Shown: piece after piece, positions 6,886-15,198 of the stretch
How positions within the stretch are numbered: the first letter of the stretch is position 1
Layout: each line of letters opens with the position of its first letter
DNA from: CAXBOO01 sp963977425
GTDB lineage: Bacteria; Bacteroidota; Bacteroidia; Flavobacteriales_D; Luteibaculaceae
Direction of reading: 5' to 3'
Assembly (NCBI GenBank): GCA_963977425.1
Contig: CAXBOO010000001.1
Span: 473,354 to 537,353 of the forward strand
Length of the DNA: 64,000 nt
The notes under the pieces: generated by a model
What the model was told of the DNA's origin: nothing
The model's input: the letters and a program-made list of their open reading frames with translations, nothing else
Databases searched by the model: none
Program-made: the position numbers and the translations under genes

Positions 6886-8193
6886 ATGAATATTGCTGTA
6901 ATTGGAACAGGTTATGTAGGTCTTGTAACCGGAACGTGTTTTGCTGAAACAGGTAACAATGTTATCTGTGTTGATATTGATGCTAAGAAAGTGGAACGCA
7001 TGAAAAATGGCGAAATTCCTATTTACGAACCCCACCTTGATGTTTTGTTTGAAAGAAACATCAAACAAGGTCGATTGGAATTCACTACAGAATTAGCACC
7101 AGCAATTGAAAAATCGGACATCATATTTTTAGCGCTTCCAACACCTCCAGGAGAGGATGGGTCGGCCGATTTGAGTTATGTTTTGGGTGTTGCCGATCAG
7201 ATTGGTGAAATCATGACATCCTACAAAGTCTTGGTTGATAAATCTACGGTACCCGTAGGGACAGCTGAAAAAGTAACTGAAGCAGTTGCTAAAAAAGCCA
7301 AAGTGCAGTTTGATGTAGTTTCTAACCCTGAGTTTTTGCGCGAAGGATTTGCAGTAGATGATTTCTTGAAACCCGATAGAGTGGTGATAGGAACGAGTTC
7401 GGCCAAAGCCAAAATGCTGATGGAAGAATTGTACAAACCTTTTGTGCGTCAAGGAAATCCTATCATCGTAATGGATGAAAAATCGGCTGAATTGACAAAG
7501 TATGCAGCCAATGCATTTTTAGCAACTAAGATTACTTTCATGAACGAGATTGCTAACTATTGCGAAATGGTTGGAGCAAATGTTGATATGGTTCGCAAAG
7601 GTGTTGGTACCGACTCTAGAATTGGAAATCGTTTTTTATTTCCAGGAATAGGTTATGGTGGATCTTGCTTCCCAAAAGATGTGCAAGCATTGCATAAAAG
7701 TGGAAAAGATGCCAATTACGATTTCAAAATTATTGATGCCGTAATGCAAGTCAATCAGTCTCAGAAATTGAGATTGATAGATAAAGTAATGGCGCATTAT
7801 AAAGGCGATGTTAAGGGTAAAACCTTTGCTCTGTGGGGATTGGCATTCAAGCCCGATACCGACGATATTAGAGAAGCTCCAGCCTTGTATATGATTGATG
7901 AATTATTGGCTCAAGGTGCTAAAATTCAAGCTTTCGATCCAGAAGCAATGGAGAATGTAAAAGCTCTGTACGGCGATAAAGTAAGTTTTGTTAGTTCGGC
8001 TACGAAAGCAACTGAAAATGCAGATGCATTGCTTATTGCTACTGAATGGACAACGTTCCGTTCACCAGACTTTGATATGTTGAAAGACAATCTAAAAGAC
8101 GATGTTATTTTTGATGGTAGAAACTTGTACGATACCAATACGGTTCGCGATAAAGGTTTAACCTACTATAGTATAGGCCGCGAAACGGTTTAA
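6886..8193 (+). CDS. ugd: UDP-glucose 6-dehydrogenase
   Basis: NAD-dependent four-electron oxidation of UDP-glucose to UDP-glucuronate. The 435-residue protein starts with the Rossmann motif GTGYVG (7-12); the central domain contains SNPEFLREGFAVDDF and the catalytic cysteine C261 in GYGGSCFPKD; the C-terminal domain contains WGLAFKPDTDDIREAPA and DGRNLY. Length and motifs are those of the classic Ugd/UDP-GlcDH family. Its product is the substrate of the Uxs-like enzyme encoded at 9.7 kb. It ends in a strong hairpin shared with the convergent sugar transporter. Confidence 0.95.
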   Translation: MNIAVIGTGYVGLVTGTCFAETGNNVICVDIDAKKVERMKNGEIPIYEPHLDVLFERNIKQGRLEFTTELAPAIEKSDIIFLALPTPPGEDGSADLSYVLGVADQIGEIMTSYKVLVDKSTVPVGTAEKVTEAVAKKAKVQFDVVSNPEFLREGFAVDDFLKPDRVVIGTSSAKAKMLMEELYKPFVRQGNPIIVMDEKSAELTKYAANAFLATKITFMNEIANYCEMVGANVDMVRKGVGTDSRIGNRFLFPGIGYGGSCFPKDVQALHKSGKDANYDFKIIDAVMQVNQSQKLRLIDKVMAHYKGDVKGKTFALWGLAFKPDTDDIREAPALYMIDELLAQGAKIQAFDPEAMENVKALYGDKVSFVSSATKATENADALLIATEWTTFRSPDFDMLKDNLKDDVIFDGRNLYDTNTVRDKGLTYYSIGRETV

Positions 8194-8212
8194 ACTGAAA
8201 CTTATTCACATA

Positions 8213-8244
8213 AAAAAAGCCTCTGACATATCGGAGGCTTTTTT
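8213..8244. terminator. Bidirectional terminator between ugd and sugar transporter gene
   Basis: Arms AAAAAAGCCTC (8213-8223) and GAGGCTTTTTT (8234-8244), extended inward by TGA/TCG pairing to a 4-nt loop CATA. A-tract and T-tract make it suitable for both convergent genes. Confidence 0.88.
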
Positions 8245-8260
8245 ATTTACAGTGATTTTT

Positions 8261-9637
8261 TTATTTGGTTACTGCAGTAATTTCTTTGTTTCTAAAGGCG
8301 AATAGAATCAACACCACGAAGCCAATCATTGGAACTGTGTATCCAATGGTAATGTTGCTGATGTCGGCTATGTAGCCTTGCAATGGTGGTAGAAAGGCGC
8401 CGCCAAGTATCATCATAATCAATAATGAACTTAACATGGCTTGTTCGCCTTTTTTGTCGCGCAAGGCAAGGGCGAAAATACAAGGCCATAAAATAGAACA
8501 ACACAACCCGCCAATCAAAATTGCAAACAAGCCAACGTTGCCAGGCATAGTAACAGCCAATATGCAACACAATACACCTAATCCACACAATGCCAACATA
8601 GACTTACGTGGTAAGTTGCTGGTGATGCTGATGATGATAGGGAAAATAAGCACAAAAGGAGCGAAGTATAAAAAGTCAATCATAGGACTTCCTTTCAACC
8701 AGTTTACGCCCATTATGATAGCGTATACAACTGCTGAAATGATGAATCTTCCAGGAACTATTAAGGCTTTTGGAAGTTTGAAAACTTCAATGGAAGCACA
8801 CAGTCTGCCTATCATCAAACAACCCCAATACAGTGAAATGTAATGAACAGAATTAGCTTCAGAAAGTCCGAGCACATTGTCTGATTTTACGTAAGCAGGT
8901 AAATTACTTTGAAGTGCAACTTCTACACCTACGTAACAAAAAATGGCCAACATACCCCATAGGGCATTGGCGTCTACTTTGAATGAGTTGACTGTTTCAG
9001 AAATTTCTTTTTTAGCTATAACAGGCATGCGAGAAAGCTGAACAATAAAAGCAACGATTAAAAACGCAAACCCTAATATGGTGTAGGGAATAGGTAAGTC
9101 ATCCATTTTTAAACTGTTGTTGCCTGAGCTTATGCTACCGAAGAGTACAAAACTCACCAATAATGGTCCTATGGTTGTTCCTAGAGAGTTTATACCTCCT
9201 GCAAGGTTTATTCTGCGGGCACCATTCTCGTCTGAACCAAGGTTTAGAAGCAAAGGGTTGACTACAATTTGCTGAATAGAAAAACCCAAACCAACCACAA
9301 ATAAAGAAGCCAACATAAGTGGAAATGAGGATAAATAAGATGCTGGAATGAATCCGAAAGCACCAATAGCACTCAGGGTTAAACCAAACGTAAGCAAGCG
9401 TTTGTAACCGTATTTCTGACTCGCGTCGTTGCCTTTTCTTCCTTGCAAAAAGTAGGCCAATGAACCTAAGAAATAGGCCGCATAAAATGCAGAATCAACC
9501 AGTTGAGATTGAAATTGAGTAAGGGAGAAATTTTGTTTGAATGCGGCAATTAATACAGTGTTGGATGCGGCAACAAAGCCCCAAAAAAAGAATATGCCTA
9601 TTAAAACGTAGAGAGGATTAAACCTTGCTTTCATCAT
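8261..9637 (-). CDS. FHS-family MFS sugar transporter
   Basis: Major facilitator protein of 458 residues with about 12 hydrophobic segments, resembling the fucose/glucose-galactose:proton symporter (FHS) family. N-terminal features are GIFFFWGFVAASN followed by the Q-rich FSLTQFQSQLVDSAFYAAYF and the loop QGRKGNDASQKYGYKR, a variant of the MFS loop 2-3 motif; the second TM bundle contains NPLLLNLG. The start is taken at ATG 9637 (MMKARF), since the further upstream in-frame start at 9658 overlaps the TTACTTTG promoter-like box. It lies antisense in the middle of the nucleotide-sugar cluster. The transported sugar cannot be told from sequence. Confidence 0.88.
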   Translation of the reverse strand: MMKARFNPLYVLIGIFFFWGFVAASNTVLIAAFKQNFSLTQFQSQLVDSAFYAAYFLGSLAYFLQGRKGNDASQKYGYKRLLTFGLTLSAIGAFGFIPASYLSSFPLMLASLFVVGLGFSIQQIVVNPLLLNLGSDENGARRINLAGGINSLGTTIGPLLVSFVLFGSISSGNNSLKMDDLPIPYTILGFAFLIVAFIVQLSRMPVIAKKEISETVNSFKVDANALWGMLAIFCYVGVEVALQSNLPAYVKSDNVLGLSEANSVHYISLYWGCLMIGRLCASIEVFKLPKALIVPGRFIISAVVYAIIMGVNWLKGSPMIDFLYFAPFVLIFPIIISITSNLPRKSMLALCGLGVLCCILAVTMPGNVGLFAILIGGLCCSILWPCIFALALRDKKGEQAMLSSLLIMMILGGAFLPPLQGYIADISNITIGYTVPMIGFVVLILFAFRNKEITAVTK

Positions 9638-9655
9638 TTTGTTTTTCCGAAAGGT

Positions 9656-9680
9656 CAAAGTAAACTAATTGTTACTTTCG
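9656..9680. promoter_or_regulatory. Divergent promoter region of sugar transporter and uxs
   Basis: Minus-strand TTACTTTG (9656-9663) lies 18 nt before the transporter ATG, and plus-strand TACTTTCG (9673-9680) lies 16 nt before the uxs ATG. Both resemble the Bacteroidota -7 box; no convincing -33 TTG is seen for either. Confidence 0.45.
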
Positions 9681-9696
9681 TTCATCTTTAATTTTC

Positions 9697-10680
9697 ATGA
9701 AAACAGTTTTAATAACCGGTGCCGCTGGATTCTTAGGCTCGCATCTTTGCGATAGATTTATCAAAGAAGGTTACAAAGTCATTGCTATGGATAACCTCAT
9801 AACTGGGGATATGAGCAATATAGAGCACTTGTTTCCATTGGAGAATTTTCAGTTTTGTCATCAAGACGTAAGCCAGCATGTTCATGTTGCAGGCGATTTG
9901 GATTATATCCTACATTTTGCTTCGCCAGCATCGCCAATCGATTATTTAAAGATTCCGATTCAAACCTTGAAAGTGGGTTCGTTGGGAACGCACAATTTGC
10001 TTGGCTTAGCTAAAGCAAAAAATGCCCGCATTTTGGTGGCAAGTACATCAGAAGTGTATGGCGATCCTCTAGTTCATCCACAAACGGAAGAATATTGGGG
10101 GAATGTGAATCCTATCGGACCTCGTGGTGTATATGATGAAGCAAAACGTTTTCAGGAAGCAATAACCATGGCGTACCATCGTTTCCATGGCTTGGAGACC
10201 CGTATAGTTCGCATATTCAATACCTATGGTCCTAGAATGCGTCTGAACGACGGTAGAGTGTTGCCTGCTTTTATTGGACAAGCATTGCGCGGTGAAGATT
10301 TGACTGTTTTTGGAGACGGTAGCCAAACAAGAAGTTTCTGTTATGTAGATGATTTGGTAGAAGGTATATACCGTTTGCTAATGTCTGATATATCAGAGCC
10401 AATCAATGTTGGTAATCCAGACGAAATTACCATTGGCGATTTTGCGGAAGAGATTATTAAACTAACCGGAACCACACAAAAAGTAATTTATAAGCCTTTA
10501 CCTGCGGATGATCCTATGCAACGTCAACCCAATATTGATAAAGCAAAAGCATTGCTTGGATGGGAACCAAAAGTTTCTCGACAAGAAGGATTAAAAATCA
10601 CTTACGATTACTTTAAGTCCTTGTCTGAGAGTGAATTGTATAAAAGTGAACACGATTTTAAAACGTTTAATAAAAAATAA
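9697..10680 (+). CDS. UDP-glucuronate decarboxylase-like SDR (Uxs)
   Basis: Extended short-chain dehydrogenase of 327 residues, closest to UDP-xylose synthase: converts UDP-glucuronate to UDP-xylose via a 4-keto intermediate. NAD site GAAGFLGSH (8-16), [11 protein letters not shown] typical of Uxs, catalytic STSEVYGD (E119) and Y146/K150 in VYDEAKR, followed by [10 protein letters not shown] and the substrate loop [17 protein letters not shown]. Substrate would come from Ugd encoded upstream. The stop overlaps the next start by 1 nt (TAATG), so it is translationally linked to the WbpD-like gene. A dehydratase or epimerase of the same superfamily is less likely given the HFASPASP motif. Confidence 0.9.
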   Translation: MKTVLITGAAGFLGSHLCDRFIKEGYKVIAMDNLITGDMSNIEHLFPLENFQFCHQDVSQHVHVAGDLDYILHFASPASPIDYLKIPIQTLKVGSLGTHNLLGLAKAKNARILVASTSEVYGDPLVHPQTEEYWGNVNPIGPRGVYDEAKRFQEAITMAYHRFHGLETRIVRIFNTYGPRMRLNDGRVLPAFIGQALRGEDLTVFGDGSQTRSFCYVDDLVEGIYRLLMSDISEPINVGNPDEITIGDFAEEIIKLTGTTQKVIYKPLPADDPMQRQPNIDKAKALLGWEPKVSRQEGLKITYDYFKSLSESELYKSEHDFKTFNKK

Positions 10681-11258
10681 TGTCCAATCATTTTGTTCAT
10701 AATACGGCGGTTGTCGATGCAGGATGTATAGTTGGTGAAGGATCCAAAATTTGGCATTTTTCTCACCTTATGTCATCGGCAGTTATTGGCAACAATTGCA
10801 TCATTGGACAAAATGTTTTTCTAGGAAATAAAGTAGTGTTGGGCAATCATGTTAAGGTTCAGAACAATGTATCTCTGTTCGAAGGGGTCGTTTGCGAAGA
10901 CTATGTGTTTTTAGGTCCATCGTGTGTGTTTACAAACGTTATAAATCCTAGAGCGGAGGTAGAAAGAAAATCTGAATTCAAAAAGACTCGAGTTCACCAC
11001 GGAGCTACAATTGGAGCTAACGCTACTGTAGTTTGCGGAAATAATTTAGGTAAGTATTGTTTGGTAGGAGCAGGTTCTGTTGTAACCAAATCGGTTCCAG
11101 ATTATGCTCTTGTAGTTGGTAATCCAGCCAAACAAATAGCTTGGGTAAGCCAAAAGGGAGAAAGATTATCCTTCATAGATTTTGAAGCGGTATGTCCTAT
11201 CGATCAGTCGAAATATATTTTGAAAGACAATACCGTTAAAAAATTAGGCGATGAATAA
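10680..11258 (+). CDS. Hexapeptide-repeat N-acetyltransferase (WbpD-like)
   Basis: Left-handed beta-helix acetyltransferase of 192 residues; repeats such as IGNNCIIGQNVFLGNKVVLG and KVQNNVSL give the coil turns. The segment CVFTNVINPRAEVER, followed by VHHGATIGANATVVCG, is typical of WbpD/WlbB enzymes that N-acetylate the 3-amino group of UDP-GlcNAc(3N)A. Catalytic histidine is probably one of the VHHG pair. Sandwiched between uxs (1-nt overlap) and the WbpB-like gene (8-nt overlap), which supports the diacetamido-uronate pathway. Confidence 0.9.
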   Translation: MSNHFVHNTAVVDAGCIVGEGSKIWHFSHLMSSAVIGNNCIIGQNVFLGNKVVLGNHVKVQNNVSLFEGVVCEDYVFLGPSCVFTNVINPRAEVERKSEFKKTRVHHGATIGANATVVCGNNLGKYCLVGAGSVVTKSVPDYALVVGNPAKQIAWVSQKGERLSFIDFEAVCPIDQSKYILKDNTVKKLGDE

Positions 11259-12258
11259 AATACGATTTGCCATAGTAGGTTTTGGACACATTGGTAAACG
11301 CCATGCTGAAATGATTGCGCGGAATCCTGATGCTGAACTTATTGCTATTTGCGATACAAATACGGATGTTCTTCAATCGCATTCTGAGGCCAAAACATAC
11401 TCTGATTATCAAGCATTATTGCAAAACGAGCGCAGCAATATTGAAGTAGTATGCATCTGTACACCAAATGGGTTGCATGCTGAAATGTCCAATAAAGCCA
11501 TCCAGGCAGGTTATCACGTATTGATAGAAAAACCCTTGGGACTTTCGAAAAAGAATTGCGAAGAGGTTATTTACAATGCATTTAATGAGGATAAACAGGT
11601 TTTTTGTGTAATGCAAAACCGGTATTCGCCTCCAAGTCAGTGGCTTAAGCAATTGGTGGAGAGTAAGGTATTGGGCGATATTTATATGGTGCAACTCAAT
11701 TGTTTCTGGAACAGAGACGATCGATATTATAAGCCAGGAGGATGGCATGGTGATAAAACCTTAGATGGCGGAACGCTTTTCACTCAATTCTCACATTTTA
11801 TAGATGTTATGTATTGGCTGTTTGGCGATATAGATAATATTCACTCACGCTTTTTTGATTTCAATCATCAAGAATCTACCCAATTTGAAGATTCTGGGGT
11901 AATTCATTTCGATTTTGTGAATGGAGGGGTAGGCAGTTTGAATTTTACGACTTCGGTTTACGATAAAAATCAGGAAAGCAGCATTACCATCATTGGTGAA
12001 AACGGTTCAGTAAAAGTGGGTGGGCAATATATGAACGAAGTAGAGTATTGCCATATTAAAGATTATACCATGCCTAAATTGGATCCCGTAAATCCTGCCA
12101 ACGATTATGGCGCATTTAAAGGGTCGGCTGCGAATCATGTTTATGTTATACAAAACGTGATCGATGTTTTGAACGGCAAGGGCAGGAAAACTACCAACGC
12201 GCTGGAAGGATTGAAAGTAGTAGATATTATAGAAAGAATGTACAACGCAAAGCAATAG
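11251..12258 (+). CDS. Gfo/Idh/MocA oxidoreductase (WbpB-like)
   Basis: NAD-dependent sugar dehydrogenase of 335 residues. N-terminal Rossmann motif VGFGHIGKRHAEMI (9-22), VCICTPNGLHAEM, and the Gfo/Idh signature EKPLGLSKKN; the C-terminal half is the alpha/beta substrate domain with GGWHGDKTLDGGTLFTQ and the H of SHFIDVMYWLFG. WbpB-type enzymes oxidise UDP-GlcNAcA at C3, providing the keto substrate for the WbpE-like aminotransferase encoded at 5.8 kb. Overlaps the preceding gene by 8 nt and is followed after 1 nt by the WbpA-like gene. Confidence 0.9.
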   Translation: MNKIRFAIVGFGHIGKRHAEMIARNPDAELIAICDTNTDVLQSHSEAKTYSDYQALLQNERSNIEVVCICTPNGLHAEMSNKAIQAGYHVLIEKPLGLSKKNCEEVIYNAFNEDKQVFCVMQNRYSPPSQWLKQLVESKVLGDIYMVQLNCFWNRDDRYYKPGGWHGDKTLDGGTLFTQFSHFIDVMYWLFGDIDNIHSRFFDFNHQESTQFEDSGVIHFDFVNGGVGSLNFTTSVYDKNQESSITIIGENGSVKVGGQYMNEVEYCHIKDYTMPKLDPVNPANDYGAFKGSAANHVYVIQNVIDVLNGKGRKTTNALEGLKVVDIIERMYNAKQ

Positions 12259-12259
12259 T

Positions 12260-13552
12260 TTGATAAGCGACAGAATAAAAAATAGAGAAGCCAAAGTGGC
12301 TGTAATCGGATTGGGTTATGTTGGATTACCGTTGGCTTTAGAGATGGCTAAATCGGCTTCTGTAATTGGATTTGATATCAATGCTGAGCGCATAGAATTA
12401 ATGAAAAAGGGCGTTGATCCGAGCAAAGAATTGCCGTCCGAATTTTTTAATGATGTCGACATAACGTTTACATCTGAATTAGAGGAATTAGAAAAATCTT
12501 CTTTTTATATAGTTGCTGTTCCAACCCCGATTAATGAACAGAAATTGCCTGATTTGAGCGCTTTGTTAGCGGCTTCAAAAACGGTAGGGAAAGTCATTAA
12601 GAAAGGCGACTATGTTGTTTTTGAATCTACAGTTTACCCAGGTTGTACTGAAGAAGACTGTGTGCCTATAATCGAAAATGAATCAGGACTTAAAATGGGT
12701 GTTGATTTTAGTGTTGGGTATTCTCCAGAAAGAACTAATCCAGGAGATAAAATAAATACCATTCGAACGATCAAGAAAATTGTTTCGGCAAATTCATCAG
12801 AAGCATTAGAAGAGGTGGCCAATGTGTATTCAATGGTAGTAGACGCCGGTATTCACAAAGCCCCCAGCATTAAAGTTGCTGAAGCCGGAAAAATTGTAGA
12901 GAATGTGCAGCGCGATATCAATATTGCTTTGGTTAACGAACTCTCCATCATGTTCAATAAAATGGGCGTGAATACATTTGATGTATTGGAAGCAGCTGGT
13001 ACAAAATGGAATTTCCATAATTATAAACCCGGCTTGGTTGGTGGGCATTGCATCGGGGTAGATCCTTATTACTTAACGCACAAAGCGGCTTCGTTAGGTT
13101 ACCATGCCAAAGTGGTTAATTCAGGGCGGTATGTGAACGATAGTATGGGGTTTTATGTCGGGAAGCAAACCGTTAAGAAAATGGTTGCTCAAGGCAAAAA
13201 TATATTGGAATCTAAAGTATTGATATTAGGAGCTACGTTCAAAGAAAATGTATCGGATGTGCGCAATAGCAAAGTGGCTGATGTTTACAAAGAGCTTATA
13301 TCTTTTGGTGTGAATGTAGATGTAGCTGATCCATTTGCCGATTCTGTAGCGTTAGAAAAGGAATACGGAATTACGCTTACTGAGTTTGAAAACAAAAAAT
13401 ACGATGCTATTATTCTAGCCGTAAATCATGCTCCGTACATGAACTTTACAAAGTCAGATATGAAAAACATGTTGAATGAACCTGGCTTACTGATAGATGT
13501 AAAAGGCGTTTATAAAGATGCTGGTTTCGACGTGCCTTATTGGTCGCTTTAA
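12260..13552 (+). CDS. Nucleotide sugar dehydrogenase (WbpA/TviB-like)
   Basis: NAD-dependent 6-dehydrogenase of 430 residues, the second of the UDP-sugar dehydrogenase superfamily in this cluster. Rossmann motif GLGYVGLPLALE near residue 17, SPERTNPGDK, and the catalytic cysteine C264 in GGHCIGVDPYYL, the form found in the UDP-GlcNAc/UDP-ManNAc branch (GGSCFPKD in Ugd). Likely makes UDP-GlcNAc-uronate as first step of the WbpA-B-E-D route. The start is TTG at 12260, 1 nt after the preceding stop; no ATG is available before the Rossmann fold. Ends in a terminator. Confidence 0.9.
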   Translation: MISDRIKNREAKVAVIGLGYVGLPLALEMAKSASVIGFDINAERIELMKKGVDPSKELPSEFFNDVDITFTSELEELEKSSFYIVAVPTPINEQKLPDLSALLAASKTVGKVIKKGDYVVFESTVYPGCTEEDCVPIIENESGLKMGVDFSVGYSPERTNPGDKINTIRTIKKIVSANSSEALEEVANVYSMVVDAGIHKAPSIKVAEAGKIVENVQRDINIALVNELSIMFNKMGVNTFDVLEAAGTKWNFHNYKPGLVGGHCIGVDPYYLTHKAASLGYHAKVVNSGRYVNDSMGFYVGKQTVKKMVAQGKNILESKVLILGATFKENVSDVRNSKVADVYKELISFGVNVDVADPFADSVALEKEYGITLTEFENKKYDAIILAVNHAPYMNFTKSDMKNMLNEPGLLIDVKGVYKDAGFDVPYWSL

Positions 13553-13559
13553 AGCAAAA

Positions 13560-13585
13560 AAAAACCGCCATTTCTGACGGTTTTT
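13560..13585. terminator. Terminator at end of nucleotide-sugar operon
   Basis: Arms AAAAACCG (13560-13567) and CGGTTTTT (13578-13585), loop of 10 nt, with a preceding A-tract that serves the convergent secreted-protein gene on the minus strand. Confidence 0.8.
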
Positions 13586-13606
13586 AATGTGTATTAATTT
13601 TCTTTT

Positions 13607-14077
13607 TTAACGCTTCCCTTTTGGTCTTGCGTTTTGGTTGTGGCCTTTCCCATTGTTGCCTCTGTTATAGTGTTGGCCTTTGTTGTACCCTCTATTGTTG
13701 TGAATAGAAGTTTGGTTGTTGGCTCTTCTTCCTATTCTTAGAATGTCAAATACACCATTGCGTCTCACTACAGCTTTCACTCTACTGTTGGCAGGAACAA
13801 AGAATCGTTGTTCGTTGATGACAACTCTGCGAGCGTAACCTCTATTGGTTACTCTGTTTTCTAAAACTACAATGTGATGTCTTCCAGGTACTAGGCCTCG
13901 AACGTCGATATTGCCGTTGTGGCAAGTATATGGAATACCATCTATTTCTACAGTAATGTTACCGTAGATGTTTAAGTCTATGTTTAAGATAGATTTTCCT
14001 GCTCTATGATTTTCGTGAGCAGAAACTACATTTGATGCCAAAAATACAATGGCTAATACATACATGAGCTTTTTCAT
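13607..14077 (-). CDS. Small secreted protein with Asn/Gly/His-rich basic tail
   Basis: A 156-residue protein of unknown function. Signal peptide MKKLMYVLAIVFLASNVVSA, then a ~90-residue beta-rich part containing ITVEIDGIPYTCHNGNIDVR and LVPGRHHIVVLEN, reminiscent of PEGA-type or surface-adhesion beta domains. The C-terminal ~45 residues are low complexity, rich in N, G, H, R and K (NNRGYNKGQHYNRGNNGKGH), a basic polar tail. Single gene bounded by a terminator downstream. No T9SS C-terminal domain. Exported, probably periplasmic or surface; function not inferred. Confidence 0.7.
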   Translation of the reverse strand: MKKLMYVLAIVFLASNVVSAHENHRAGKSILNIDLNIYGNITVEIDGIPYTCHNGNIDVRGLVPGRHHIVVLENRVTNRGYARRVVINEQRFFVPANSRVKAVVRRNGVFDILRIGRRANNQTSIHNNRGYNKGQHYNRGNNGKGHNQNARPKGKR

Positions 14078-14154
14078 AACGGTTAGTTTTTTGTTGTTAC
14101 TAGGACATTATGCAATAGCTGTGCCAAAAATGTAATGTGTTGATATAGTGTGTT

Positions 14155-15198
14155 TTATTTGCTTAAAACGCGCTTTACTTTATACAAGTAGGCTTTGTGG
14201 AATACACCGAGACCGAATACAATCAATATTTTGATGATGGTTTCGTACCAATAAGGATGTGTTAGCAAATCGTATACAATAAATGCGAAAAAGATAAAGG
14301 AATAGAAGATCCATTTGATTACAAGTTGTACGCTCAATGAAAATTGTTTGTCCTTCATTTTAAGGCTTAAGTATTTGCTAATAAAGTCGAACGGTAAAAA
14401 CAAACAACTAGCCAATAAGAATAAAGGTGATGTGAGCAACAAAAGCAACTTATCGCCCCAGCTCGATGTTACAATCGATGTGATTTCATCTTGTCTTCCT
14501 GAACGAAACATTCTAACAGCGGCATCAAAGTCCAAACCTATTTTTGCAGCATGATTAAACACGGCAGTGGCATCTTCGTTTTTATCCGCTAAAACCATTG
14601 TTTCTTTAAAAACAGCTTCTACTTCTGATGCCGATTTTTCTGATTGAGGAATGGGTTCTTTTATTTCAATCCAGACTTTACTTATGGCGCTATAATGGTT
14701 TTCGAAATGAATGATGATGGGTAAAAATTCTAGATTTTCATCTTCTGCCGATTGCGCTAATTTTAAAAACCCTTTTTTTAATGGCCTATACTCATAGGTT
14801 GCACTATGTGTGCCTTCAGGGAAAATGCAAATGGAATCGCCTCTGTTGAGAATGGTCTTGCTGTTGGCCCAAACTTCGTCCAATTTCTTGAACGCTGAAA
14901 TTCCGTCGGTGCGGCGGTAAATAGGAGCGATTTTAAAAAATTCTAATAATTGTTTTACAATTTTTTTGCCGTTGAAAATATCCGCTCGAGCTAAAAAATG
15001 AAGGTTCTTTATGTTGCTAAAACACAATACCAAAAGCGCGTCTAACAGCGTGTTTTGATGATTGGCTAATACAATGTATGGTTTATCAGTTTTAATGTGC
15101 TCATGCCCTGTGCATTCTATTTTTACATAGAACAAACGCAGGGTAATGGTTACCCACAATCGAACAAATCGATACAGTATGTTACTGACGAATTTCAA
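14155..15198 (-). CDS. PlsC-like 1-acylglycerol-3-phosphate acyltransferase
   Basis: Membrane acyltransferase of phospholipid synthesis (LPLAT superfamily), 347 residues. Motif I is ANHQNTLLDALL (histidine with the Asp six residues on, a variant of the HX4D box), motif III is FPEGTHS, and two hydrophobic segments lie in the C-terminal third (LLLLTSPLFLLASCLFLPF and the stretch IFYSFIFFAFIVYDLL). N-terminal hydrophobic anchor also present. The ATG at 15198 overlaps the end of pheT by 17 nt, so it is probably cotranscribed with it. It is distinct from the LpxL-type and OlsF-type acyltransferases elsewhere in this window. Confidence 0.87.
   Translation of the reverse strand: MKFVSNILYRFVRLWVTITLRLFYVKIECTGHEHIKTDKPYIVLANHQNTLLDALLVLCFSNIKNLHFLARADIFNGKKIVKQLLEFFKIAPIYRRTDGISAFKKLDEVWANSKTILNRGDSICIFPEGTHSATYEYRPLKKGFLKLAQSAEDENLEFLPIIIHFENHYSAISKVWIEIKEPIPQSEKSASEVEAVFKETMVLADKNEDATAVFNHAAKIGLDFDAAVRMFRSGRQDEITSIVTSSWGDKLLLLLTSPLFLLASCLFLPFDFISKYLSLKMKDKQFSLSVQLVIKWIFYSFIFFAFIVYDLLTHPYWYETIIKILIVFGLGVFHKAYLYKVKRVLSK

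Noticed and set aside
8292..8588. 98-residue minus frame inside the sugar transporter
   Set aside because: Out-of-frame shadow of an obvious membrane protein gene; no domain.
12007..12294. Minus-strand frame across the WbpB/WbpA junction
   Set aside because: Shadow frame of two clear genes on the plus strand.
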